A stretch of DNA of 64,000 nucleotides from Caenorhabditis elegans (Eukaryota > Nematoda > Chromadorea > Rhabditida > Rhabditidae). The stretch's first letter is position 1; each line of letters opens with the position of its first letter. The position numbers were made by a program, and so were the translations under genes. This document shows, in pieces, positions 44,501 to 55,900 of the stretch. Location: assembly GCF_000002985.6 (NCBI RefSeq), contig NC_003279.8:1116001-1180000 (forward strand), read 5' to 3'. The notes below the pieces were generated by a model. The model was given only the letters and a program-made list of their open reading frames with translations. It did no database searches and was not told the origin of the DNA.

Positions 44501-46874
44501 TTTTCGATGGTCTTCCCGCTTGCAATACTAATAGGGAGTGCAAGACTATTAGGGAGTGCAATACTAATTTTCAGAACATTTTTCTGACTTTGAGCTTATT
44601 AGTTTTTTTTGTTGAAAAAGCTCGAATCTTATGTAAAAATTCAGAAAATTTGATTTTAATTGCAACATATAAGTTCAAAAACTCCAATCTCGTAGAAATG
44701 ATGTGAAAACTGTTGCAAAATAGGTAAAAGTTTTTGTTGAAATCCTGAAATTAGCGAGATGGGTTTGCAATAAAAAAAAGTAAACGCAAGACTATTAGGG
44801 AGTGCAAGTCTAATAGGGAGTGCCATACTAATAGAAGAAATACGGTAATAACGCTCAACCACATGTTGCAAAACAAGTGGTGCCGGAACTGACAAAATAT
44901 GGATGGGTGATTTTCCCTCAACCGCCAAATTCTCTTGATATTGTTCTAATTGATTATTGGCTTTTCCACTGCAACTTTTTCCTCACGAGGGACGAGGAAA
45001 AGTGGTTTCTAGGCCATGGTCGAGGGGCCGACAAGTTTCAGCGGTCATTTATCTTGCTTTGTTTTCCGTCTGTTTTCTTTCGTTTTTCACAGCTTTTCCC
45101 GTTTTTTCTTATTAAAACTGATAAATAAATATTTTTTGCAGATGCCAAAACGATTTCCAAGTAAAAAAAAGTGTATTCAGTGGGCAAGCAGCGGTGAAAG
45201 TGGTCAATGCGATATGATGGATTACGGGAACATAAAACCTAAACTTTTTCTGAAACATGATACATATGCTGCTTAGATGCTGAAATTACCTGATTTTCAT
45301 AACGAGACCGCTGAAAAAGTTTTGAGGTTTTCAAAATTCAACTTTTTGTGCGAAAATCTCGACTTTTTCACCGAAAAAGTTGAATTTTGGAAACCTCAAA
45401 ACTTTTTCAGCGGTCTCGTTATGAAAATCAGATAGCTTCAGCATATAAGCAGCATATGTATCATATTTGGGAAAAAGTTTAGTTTTGGTATTCCCGTAAT
45501 CCATCATATTACAATGCCCACTTTCACCGCTGCTTGCCCACTGAATACATTTTTTTTTACTTGGAAATCGTTTTGCCATCTGCAAAAAATATTTATTTAT
45601 CAGTTTTATTAAGAAAAAACGAAAAAATCAGTGAAAAACGAAAGAAGACAGGCGGAAAACAATACAAGATAAGATAAATGGCCGCTGAAACTTGTCGACC
45701 CCTCGGCCATGGCCTAGAAACCACTTTTCCTCGTCTTTCGTGAGGAAAAAGTTGCAGTGAACCACCAAATTCCCTTGATATTGTTCTAATTGATTATTGG
45801 CTTTTCTCCAATCTGTCTCGTGTCCTTCAAGGTAGAGAACATTTCAAAACGGAGATCAACCAATACTTTGAGCCCTTGTCCGCTGGGTTCTACAGGCAGG
45901 GAATCCACAAGTTAACTGAATGTTGGCAGGGCATTGTTGAACATGATGAAGCATTCAACTAATTTCTAGTTTGAGTTTTCTTCGAGAAATAAATGATTGA
46001 AAAATAGGACAGGACTTTCCCGCCAACCTAATATTTTCCTTATTTTCCACCGATTTTCATGTTTTTAGTGTATTTTTGCTTGAAATTTCAAGGAAAAGTC
46101 AAAATTAATGCAAATTTTTGGTTTAAAAGCTACTTTACAAGCGTAAAAAAAGAAACACATTTTAACGATTTCGAACCTGAATTAATTAATTTCACAGATT
46201 TACATTTGTAAAGTAGCTTTTAAACCAAAAATTTGCATTTATTTTGACTTTTTCTCTAAAATTCAAGCAAAAATACACCGAAAACTTTAAAAATCGGTGG
46301 AAAATAACAAAAATAACAATAAATAAAATTAAAAACGTGCAAGCGCGCTCCATCGAACAAATCCAATTGGATTTGTTCGATGGAGCGTAATTCAAATTGG
46401 AATTAGGTGAAAAACTGAGATTTTTTCAATTTTCAAAAAATCATATAAAATGTAGAAAAACAATTTCCCCACTGGCACTACTGAACCTTAAAAAAACGAA
46501 AAAATTTGCTAAAATTGAAAAATTCAAAGAAAAGCGCGCCGAGACCCATTTGAATTAATCTATGCGCCTTTAAAAATCCCTACCAAACTATTGCGAAATT
46601 ACTAAACAGTTTTCAGCTGGATTCCCTATGCGAAGCGATCAAATCGGCGCCAGAAACCACGGAAAAGATGAAAAAGTTCCGAAATCTTCAGCGGATCATC
46701 ACAAAATACGGCCGGCGCACAAAAAAGACCATCGAAGAGCTCCTTTTTAGCCCGATTCACTTGGAGCAGCAACCAGATGAAGCTCCGAGGATTGTGGATG
46801 AGAACTTTGTAAAGTCGCAGAAATTCGAGGATTTTGTGAAGAAAATTCCCTATTTGAAGGATGAAAAACCGTGA
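41571..46874 (+). CDS. small helical, probably mitochondrial protein (unidentified)
   Basis: Two exons, 41571-42032 and 46617-46874, joined in phase 0 across a 4584-nt intron; 239 residues. The N-terminus MLPVKKAVSRAALILGR is basic with no acidic residue, which resembles a mitochondrial presequence. The rest looks all-helical: paired helices around AAFTAASAMKLKKWNDVDEM and SIRIKALAEQSKLDEALLEL suggest TPR/PPR-like hairpins, possibly a PTCD2-type mitochondrial RNA protein, but I am not certain of the family. The tail (KKFRNLQRIITKYGRRTKK) is strongly basic. Exon 2 is supported by a good TTTTCAG acceptor and an AATAAA at 46913. Position just after rpl-17 suggests co-transcription. The intron carries a nested transposon cluster. 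Confidence 0.75.
42647..43033. mobile_element. fold-back element with 10-bp target duplication
   Basis: Ends AGGGCTGTGCGGCTGATGAC and its complement. The 10-mer ACACCACAAT stands on both sides (42637-42646 and 43034-43043), cutting the mariner reading frame. The centre has TCGGCTGTCGGCTGTCGGCT-like short repeats. Confidence 0.85.
43165..43915 (-). other. foreign segment in the mariner, with a coding-like minus-strand exon
   Basis: The mariner frame is lost after ~43165 and resumes near 43918. In between, base composition changes. The minus strand carries an ATTTCCAG acceptor followed by a 65-codon frame (43705 down to 43510: AHRGLPPKQITDSESLRC at the start, DTDRIRRRFSFPQ at the end, TAG stop). 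It has protein-like composition but was not recognised. Its right part (43830-43890) is repeated at 51408-51465 in opposite orientation. It could be a captured gene end or part of another transposon. Confidence 0.35.
44150..44325. mobile_element. short inverted repeat of TTAGCCGAAAA units inside mariner
   Basis: Ends CCGACCAGGGGTGTGCGGAT and its complement. The interior is built of TTAGCCGAAAATTAGCCG-like units. It lies between two transposase fragments. Confidence 0.8.
44466..44845. mobile_element. CCGTATTTCTTCTATTA inverted-repeat element inside mariner
   Basis: CCGTATTTCTTCTATTAATA at the left, complement at the right, TA on both sides (44464-44465, 44846-44847). Inside, GGGAGTGCAATACTAAT is repeated several times. 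Related sequence at 25055. Confidence 0.75.
44967..45759. mobile_element. family F palindrome, copy 3, inserted in mariner with 47-bp duplication
   Basis: Ends CACTGCAACTTTTTCCTCAC and complement. It is flanked by 47-bp direct repeats, 44920-44966 and 45760-45806, which differ at two positions and are both mariner transposase sequence (CTTGATATTGTTCTAATTG). The duplicated block proves host-derived target duplication. Arms carry an ATG-started frame after a TTTTTGCAG (MPKRFPSKKK...), also present in altered form in the other two copies. Confidence 0.9.
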
Positions 46875-46912
46875 AAATTGATATAAATCTTTAATATTTC
46901 TACTAAAATTTA

Positions 46913-46918
46913 AATAAA
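46913..46918 (+). terminator. poly(A) signal of the 41571-46874 gene
   Basis: AATAAA 39 nt after the stop. The convergent haf-6 stop is at 46953, so the two 3' UTRs nearly touch or overlap. Confidence 0.6.
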
Positions 46919-46952
46919 AAACAAAAAAAAAATCCTAAATATATGCCGTATT

Positions 46953-49900
46953 CTAAGAATCCACATTGTGTGCTTCTACCAGTTTCCTATACAACGATCC
47001 TTTCTTCGCCATCAACTGCTCATGGGTTCCGGATTCCAATGCCTGAATATTTTCAATTCATAGAAGATTCAAAGAAAAAAATCCGAATTTTTTGCAATTT
47101 AAAGGTGGATTAACTCCAAATTTTCCCCTGATTCCGAATATCGGTGTGAAAAAATTCAAAAAAAAATTTCCCTGATTTTATATTTAAAAGTGGAGTAGCG
47201 CCAGTGGGTAAATTGCTTTAAAACATGCCTATGGTACCACAATGACCAAATATCATGATTAAAAAAATTCAGAAAATTTTTTCTAAATTTTATATGATTT
47301 TTTGAAAATTGAAATAATCTCAGTTTTTGCCTAATTCCTATTTGAATTACCGCCAATTGGATTTGTTCGATGGAGCGCGCTTGCACGTTTTTAAATTTAT
47401 TTATTTTATTTACTGTTATTTTCCACCGAGTTTTAATGTTTTCGGTGTATTTTTGCTTGAATTTTAGAGAAAAAGTCAAGATAAATGCAAATTTTCGATT
47501 AAAAAGCACGCTTACAGGCGTAAATCAGTGAAATTAATTAATTCATGTTCGAAATCGTTTAAAATCGTTACTTTGTCATTTTTACGCCTGTACGCTTGCT
47601 TTTTAATCGAAAATTTGCATTTATTTTGACTTTTTCTTTAAAATTCAAGCAAAAATGCACCGAAAACATAAAAAATTGGTGGAAAATAACAAAAAAATAA
47701 AAATAATTAATTAAAAAAAAAGTGCAAGCGCGCTCCATCGAACAAATCCATTTGGCGGAAATTCAAATAGGAATTAGGCAAAAACTGTGATTTTTTTCAA
47801 TTTTCAAAAAATCATATAAAATTTAGAAAATTTTTTGAGTTTTTTTACTATGATATTCGGTCATTGTGGTACCATAGGCGTGTTTTAAATCAATTTTCCC
47901 ACAGAGCATAGTCCACCTTTAAGCTTGAAATCGCAATTTGTGCACCCATGAGATTTCGAATTTTCGCGCCAGAGACGCCATGTGTCGATTTACGAGAATT
48001 GTGTAGATTTACGAAAAAAAAATCGGATGCTGATTTCCGTTTTTCAACGGGTTTCCTTCATTTTCGTTGGTTTTTTCTTGAAAATGTGTTTTTTAAAGTC
48101 AATTAAACTTTATATTATCAAAAAACTTACAAAATTTTTGTTACTTATTTTGATAATATAATGTTAAATTGACTTTAACAAAACGCAGTTTCAAAAAAAA
48201 AAACCGACGAAAATGAAGGAAACCCGTTGAAAATGAAGGAAACCCGTTGAAAAAAAGAAATCAGTATCCGATAAAGATATAAGAATTCGTAAATCTACAC
48301 AAACCTCGTAAATCGACACATGGCGTCTCTGGCGCGAAAATTCGAAATTTCTTGGGTGCACAAATTGTGATTTTAAGCTGAAATATAAAATCAGAGAAAT
48401 TTTTTTTGGAATTTTTGTTGTTTTTCACATTGATATTCGCGGAATCAGGGGAAAATTTGGAGTCACATTAAAAATATTTCCCAAATTTCGCTACTACTTC
48501 AAACAAACCTTCTTATCCTTAATCACATAAATCATCTGAGCCGATCGAATTGTGCTCAATCGATGAGCAATAATGAGCACAGTTCGGCCCTTCATCACAT
48601 TATTCAACGCCTCTTGTACCATGTGCTCCGAATGGGAATCCAGTGCAGAGGTGGCTTCGTCGAGAATCAGAATTGGGGGATTTTTGAGGATGGCTCGGGC
48701 GATTGCGATTCGCTGCTTTTGACCGCCTGAGATTTTGGGGAAAATTAGGAAAAATTGCGATTTTTGAGCCGAAAATTAAAAAATTAAAAAATTAAGAAAA
48801 AATTCTTCAAAATTTAATTTATTCCAAATTTTCCCCCTGATTCCGAATATCTATGTGAAAAAAACAAAAATTCAAAAAAAAAATCCCTGATTTTATATTT
48901 CAGCTTGAAATCGCTTGTCCCCTCATCACTTTTTTTCAAATAAGCGCCCAAATAAATTCACATTGGAGCGCGCTTACATCGTTTGATTTTCTTCATTTAA
49001 ATAGTTTATTTATTTTTCGCCGAATTCAGTTTTTTAAACCAGTTTCATTCATTTTTGTCGATTTTTTTTGTTTTTTTTTTCGACAAAAATCAATAAAATC
49101 GGTTTAAAAAAAACTGAATTCGGCGAAAAATAAAAAAAATAAATTTAAATGAAGAAAATCAAACGATGCAAGCACGCTCCAATGAGAATTTCTTCTGGGC
49201 GCGAATTTCAAAAAAAGTGGTGCAGGCACAAGCGATTTCAAGCTGAAATATAAAATCAGGGAGAGACATTTTTTTGAATTTTTTCACATTGATATTCGGA
49301 ATCAGGGAAAAATTTGGAGTCAATTAAAAATATTTCCCAGATTTATCAAAAAAAAAATCCGAATTTAATGCATTGGATTTTTAATGAAAACTTTCCATCA
49401 CTAAAACGAGAAATTTGGGCGCGAAAACTACGATACCCGGTCTCGACACGACAATTTCTACTAATTATAAAAAGGTGTGTGTGTGTGCGCCTTTAAGGAG
49501 TACCGTAGTTGCAAATTGATTTCTAATAGGTTTTTTCACGATTTTTTGGAAAAAAAATCCACAGAATCACGTGGTGTCAGAGTGTCTCATTTCGGTTTGA
49601 TCTACGTTGATCTACAAAAAAATGCGGGAGAAAAAGAGACGCAGCGTTCTCAACTGATTTTGCTTGGTTAAGAACATGCAGACGTCAAATTTTTTGTGCA
49701 AAAAATTACCGCATTTTTTGTAGATCAAATTGTAATGGGACAGCCACTGGCACTACGTGTAGATACGAAAGTTTGGGTACCGTATACTGTATTCTTGTTT
49801 AAAAAATCGTTTAAATTTGAAAAAAAACAACGAAATCCAACTGCCAAAAAATTAAATTTTGAAGAAAAAACAACTTTTTTTCGTATTCTTAATTTTGCAC

Positions 49901-52900
49901 GGATTCCTGGCTTCTCTCATATTTAGAAATGGAAGAGTTTTTGCCGAACTAGGCCATTTTGGCTCGGGGTAGATTTACGGCGCGTTGCGTGTCGCGTCGC
50001 GGCTCGATTTTGTGTTGTAAAACTAAATGTGATTTGTCCGTGTGGAGTACACGACACCTTCCCGTACGGCGGGCGATTGTCAATGGAGCGCGAAAATTTT
50101 CAAAATGAGGAAGAAAACATTAATTTAAAAAAGCCAGACTTTCTCAGACTTTCGAGATCTTTTTTCCGAGATCAGGCAGAATTCAGGCAGATAGGCATTA
50201 GCTATGCCTACGCCGAAAAGCCTACCAGAAAGCTGTGCTCCGCGTTCCCCAACAACAGTCGAATATCCACTCGGAAACCTGGACACAAACTCATCCACAT
50301 GAGCGGCCCGGGCAGCTTCGCGAACCTGGAAAAATAGAAAAAATTTCCAATTCTCAAGAATCTCGGTCTCCCGAAACCTCTTCATCCGTGGCGTCTGGTC
50401 GTCCATATCGAATGTTCTCCTCGACTGACGTTGCAAACAGCACGGGCTCTTGTGAGATGAGCCCGATCACTTGACCGCGGAGCCATTCAACGTTGAGCTC
50501 ACGAAGATCCCGTCCATCTAGTGTAACTCTGCCGGATTTTGGCTCGTAGAAACGCTCGAGCAGATGGGTTATTGTGCTTTTGCCTGGAAATTGTGTGGAT
50601 TTTTTCATAATTTTCCAAACAAAAAAAAATCGGAAAATTTTGGACTTTCGAAAAAATCGATCGTTTCTATGGAGTTTTTTATTGGAAATTTCAAAAAATC
50701 CCATTTTCTTGAAAAAATCGATATTTTTTAGTCGATTTTTTTTGGAATTGGAAAAAAAACTTTTTTTTTTCAATTTTTTTTTGAAAAAATCGATAATTTA
50801 AAGCTTTTTTTTCAGAAAAAATCGATGATTCAATCGTTTCTATGGAGTTTTTTTTTTTTGGAAATTGAAAAAAATTTCAATTTTTTGAAAAAATCGATGA
50901 GTATTCGTTTTTATGGAATTTTTTTATTGAAAATTGAAAGAAAAAAAAAATTTTTTGAAAAAATCGATTTTTCCTGGAAATTGAATTTGTTTTTTAATTT
51001 TTGGAAAAAATCATTAATTTTTAGTTTTTTTTTTGGAAGTTGAAAAAATTCAATTTTTTTTGAAATTTTTTTTTGTTTTTTCAAAAAATCGATAATTTTT
51101 TATTGATTTTTTTATAATCTATAATTTTCAACTAAGTATTTTTGGCGGCTTCTGTATGTTTTGGAATAAATATTGAAATATTTTTGAAAATTAAACAAAA
51201 AAATCTATAATTTCCACTTTTTTGCCGGAAAACTATCAAAATTTCCGCAAATTTTTTCAGTTTTTGACAGTATTTTTTCTGAAAATTGAAAATTTTTCGA
51301 TATTTCAATTTTTCAAATTTGGAGGATATTTTTCTTTAAAAATTTCTCGATAAATTTGCATATTTTCTGAAAAAAAAAAAATGAATTATGAACTCTGCAA
51401 ATGATGAGTTCAACTCTCCACCACGGGAAAAGTTTTTGCGAATTTTTTCGTCCCAACAAAAAAAGGAAAAAAAAAGTGCCATAATAATTTAATAATTATG
51501 TCCCCATTATTTTCGGTATAAATCTAATCAAACATGGTTGAATTCTAATTATATCCAGTACGGGTTTGACTGAGAACGTAGATCAAACCGAAATGGGACA
51601 CTTTGACACCACACGGAAAAATCGGAAAAACCTCGGCCACCACCACCTCACCTTCTCCACTGGGACCACAAAGTGCGACAACTTGTCCAGCTGGAATACT
51701 CAGCGTCAGATTTTCAAACACCGTATGGCCGGGCCGTGTTGGATAGGAAAACGAGACGTCTTCGAATTTAATGTCACCCCAAAGTGAATGATACGGAATA
51801 CAGACACCTGTATCCATTGGGATAGATGGTTCAAGACGAGAGAATTGAAGAACTCGTCCACCAGCAGTCCATCCTTTGATTGCTGTTCCGAAGATGATTG
51901 ATAGTTGGGATAGAGATCTCTGGATTGTTTGAGCGGATACCAAGAAGCTCATTAGGGCGCCGGGTGTCATCTCGCCCTGTAGGAATTTTTGGAAAATCAC
52001 GTGGCCTCAGGCTGTCCCATTACGGTTTGATCTACAAAACCGCGGGAATTTTTTGCCCTTAAAAATGTGACGTCATCACGTTCTTAACCATGCTAAATCC
52101 GTTGAAAAGTCTGCGTCTCTTCTCCCGCATTTTTTGTAGATCAAACCGAAATGAGAAAGTCTGATACAAAAATAAAAATGTATTAATTACAAAAAAAGAT
52201 TTTTAGGTTTTTCCGAGCTAATTATTACAGGAGCATAAAATTTTGAGAATGCGTATTGCACAACATATTTGACGCGCAAAATATCTCGTAGCGAAAACTA
52301 CAGTAATGCTTTAAATGACTACTGTAGGTAGATTTACGGGCTCGATTTTCATGAGGTCCCACGAAAAGGGGATCTGGCACTGTGCCAAACGCACAAAACG
52401 CAATTTTTGTCATGCTACGCACGTCGATTTTCTAAACAACGCGCGATGCGTAATTTCGGAGCATCGTTTTCTTCGAGAAAAATTGCGTTTTGTGGCACAG
52501 TGCCAGATCCCCTTTTCGTGGGACCTCATAAAAATCGAGATCCCGTAAATCGACACTACAGTAGTCATTTTAAGGATTACTGTAGTTTTCGCTACGAGAT
52601 ATTTTGCGCGTCAATTATGATGTGCAATACGCATTCTTAGAATTTAGTGTTTTCGTAATACCAAAAACTATTTAAGAAAGTGAATAAATTTTGAAAAAAA
52701 AAAATAGGAAAACATATAAATTTCATCAGAAAAGAAGAAAAAGTACCAAAAAGTTAAGCTATTTTTCGAAAAATCGAATAATAAGCAAACACTTAAAAAA
52801 ATAGTTCGGTCTCGACACGAAAATATGTGCACCTTTTAAAATAGTAATGTAGGTTCAGTTTAAATTCCCGCATTTTTTGTAGATCTACGTAGATCAAACC

Positions 52901-55900
52901 GAAATGAGACACTCTGATGCTGATTGGTCTTGTAGTTCTCAGTTTAGAGGGAATTCAAAATTGAATTTTTTTTTTCGTTTTTGTTGTGGTATTTCTGATT
53001 TTCAGGCATTTCAGGCCGGGAATACTTAACGTGATGATAATGTAGGCTCTCCATATACCATGGTAGGCATGCCTGCCTACGCCGAGCCTAGTCCTAAATT
53101 TTTTTTGTGTTGTAATCAAGGGTGTCAATGTCCCGTAAAAATAACAAAAACGGGAAAACGGGAATTCCCGTTCCTGTGAAAATTTTAAAAACGGGACAAC
53201 GGGAATTCCCGTTTTTTTGAAACACTCAAAAAACGGGACAAACGGGGCGGTTTAAAAAAAAGAGTGCACAGTTGGCGCAAATTTTAGTGTATTCGAGGCG
53301 AATTGATTAAAAAAACTGCATGTAAGTCATTAATCTGCATGAATTTAAATCTTGGTACAAAACTCAAAAACAGAACTTTAAAATTTGAAACAAAATCATG
53401 AGGAAAATTGTCCCGTTCCCGTGAAAATAAAAAAAACGGGACAGCGGGAATTCCCGTTCCCGTGAAAATTTTAAAAACGGGAAAACGGGAATTCCCGTTC
53501 CCGTGAAAACACCCCAAAAACGGGAAACGGGAATTGACACCCTTGGTTGTAATCACCTTGGAAATCAAATTGGAACCACCATAAAGCACTGACAAAATCA
53601 TTCCATTCAAGAAAAGATTAGTTCCGGCCTGAAACAGGCCTATCCCAACGCCAAGTTGCTCTTGCATAGCTCTCGCTTTATCCAATTCATTATCGAAAAG
53701 CCGCGATTCAAGCTTTTCCATTGCAAAAGCCCGGATTGTTCGGATATTTGTGAGAGCTTCGTCTGATACGGCGGATGCGGTTGCCGATTGGCCTTGGGCT
53801 CTGAAATTCGAAAAGAGTTGGAGATTTTTCCTCATCATTTTTCGTGGCCTAGAAATATCGAATTTTCGGCCAGAAACTCGGTGGTGGCCGAGTTTTTGCT
53901 ATTTCTAGGCCACCTGCCGAATCCTGGCTCTGTGTCGATTTACGAGTAGCTCAAGTGTTGATTTTTTTTTAAATCGGGATTCAAATTTATTTTTTCCGGT
54001 AATTTCTCTATTTTTATTTTTCTGAAAAAATCAGCAAAATTCCGGAAAACCGTGGAATTTTCCAGAAACTTTTGAAAGTTCCATCTTTTCTCGTGACCTA
54101 GAAATATCGAAAATTCGGCCAGATTTTTGGTGGCCGAGTTTTTGCTATTTCTAGGCCACCTGGCAAATCCTGGCTCTGTGTCGATTTACGGACAGCTAAC
54201 TTTTTGAAATTTCACCGAAAAAAGCTTAAAAATATTCCGCCAAAAAAAAAATTTTTTTTTTTTGAAAAAGTCGGGATTAAAATTTATTTTTTCGAATAAA
54301 ATGTCTATTTTTTCCTGAAAACGGCATTTTTCTGTTAATTTTCATATTAAAATTTTCTAAAAAAATCGTGGAATTTTCCAGAAACTCGGAAAACCCTGAA
54401 AAATTGAGTTTTTTTTAAAACAAAATTCAGAAACTTTTCGAAAGTTTTTCAAAAGTTTTGGAAAGTTCAAAAAAAAATTTTATGAATTTTCTGAAAAATT
54501 CAATAAAAAATTTTTGGAAATTTTGCCAAACTTTCTCGGTGAATTCTGGAAATTTCTAGAAAAAAAAGCGCGAAAAATTACGATAAACTTAAAGGAATTT
54601 CAGGAATTTCTGGAAATTTCTAAAAAAAAAAATGCAGAGTTTTTTTTCTCAAATCCTAAAAATTTGAACCTTCTGCTCAACTGCCGTAAGCCGGCTCCAA
54701 TTGCACTTCCGGCTAGAATAATGCCCGGAACCACCGCTACAGTGTACATTGTCATTGTTGGTGACAAAAAGTACAAAGATCCAATACATCCGATTGTTTG
54801 AGCAAATGTTCGGAGTCCCTGGCTAACGCAGAGCTTGAATGAGCTCTTGAATTCTTGGACGTCGGCGTTCAGGCGAGCTGATAGTTCACCGGATTTCTAA
54901 AAAAAAATTGGTTTTGATTTCAAAATTGTTTTTTTTCTCAATTTTTTATCATTTTTTTTTCATTTCGAAATTTCGAATTCTCACGATTCTCATTTCTGGC
55001 TTCCTTCATAAAAAGAAATGAAAGAGTTTTTTTGCCGAACTAGGCCATTTTGGCTCCGCCATATCTAGTGTAGATTTACGGCGCGTTGCGTGTCGCGTCG
55101 CGGCTCGATTTCAGTTGCCCGTGTGGAGTACACGACACTTTCCCACGCGTTGTCCGGCAGGCGATTATCAATGGAGCGCGAAAAATTCAATGAGGAAGGC
55201 CAGAACCCCGTGAATTTTCAGGTTGAAAATATAAAATTTTGCTATATTTAGCAAAAAAAATTGTTTTTTTTTCACGGGCTCCTGACATTTCTCATTGCAT
55301 TTTTCGCGCTCCATTGACAATCGCCTGGGAAAGTCGTGTACTCTACACGGACAAATACATTTAGTTTTACAACTAAAATCGAGCCGCGACGCGACACGCA
55401 ACGCGCCGTAAATCTACCCCAGATATGGCCGAGCCAAAATGGCCTAGTTTGGCGAAAACTCTTCCATTTCAATTTATGAGCGAACCCAGAAATCCGTGAA
55501 AGTTAAAACTACGAGAAAAAAAGGAAGTTTTTTTCAAAATTTGATTTTTTTGGCAGTTTTCAGATAAAAAAAACAGGATTTCCTTTTTTTCAATTTTAAC
55601 TTTTTTAGAACAAAAATACAGGGTCTCGACACGACAATTTTTCGGTATAAATCAATCTGCGCCTTGAGGGTACTGTATTTTCGAGCTTTTCCTTTCTGCG
55701 AATTTTTTTCCCAAAATCGTGGGAAAAAAATAATTTTTACAACTACAGTAACCTTTAAAGGCGCACATCTTTCTGTATTTATAAGGAATTGTCGGAACCC
55801 AGAAATCCGTGTAATGCCTAAAAAAAAAATAATGTCCCAAAAAATTTTTTTTTGTTTTCAAATATTTGTTTTAGTTTTTGATTAATTTTCAGTATTTTTC

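Larger units (their letters stand above)
42580..45959 (+). pseudogene. mariner transposase pseudogene, fragmented
   Basis: Fragments in order: SVPTSILVRHVLLYMLLAHT (42580-42640); IQKWFDRFEKSDFS at ~43107-43150 (helix-turn-helix region); LKASIASDP and IPDNMKLLGIRKILRRF (43925-44060); ELLPEGEFITGEIHSNQ (44347-44400); NAQPHVAKQVV then ELTKYGWVIFPQPPNS (44850-44930, around the second catalytic aspartate region); and SAGFYRQGIHKLTECWQ with a terminal DEAFN stop (45885-45961). Stops, frame breaks and inserted elements make it inactive. It lies in an intron of the gene at 41571-46874. Confidence 0.85.
42412..46031 (+). mobile_element. mariner transposon, broken, with nested insertions
   Basis: Terminal inverted repeats TTAGGTTGGCGGGAAAGTCC (42412) and its complement ending 46031, flanked by TA on both sides. 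TTAGGTTGG is the classical mariner end. Between them lie fragments of one transposase reading in order on the plus strand, separated by at least four unrelated fold-back insertions. Total length 3.6 kb, against ~1.3 kb for an intact mariner. Confidence 0.9.
42233..46487. mobile_element. family E fold-back split by a mariner insertion
   Basis: The left half (to 42411) has AAAACCATGCCTATGTGGCC and GATGGAGCGCGCTTGCACG. The right half (from 46032) resumes at TTTTCC and holds the opposing arm, with CTCCATCGAACAAATCC and CCCCACTGGCACTACTGAACC. The mariner copy sits exactly between, duplicating TA. The same family occurs intact at 47187-47921. Confidence 0.7.
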
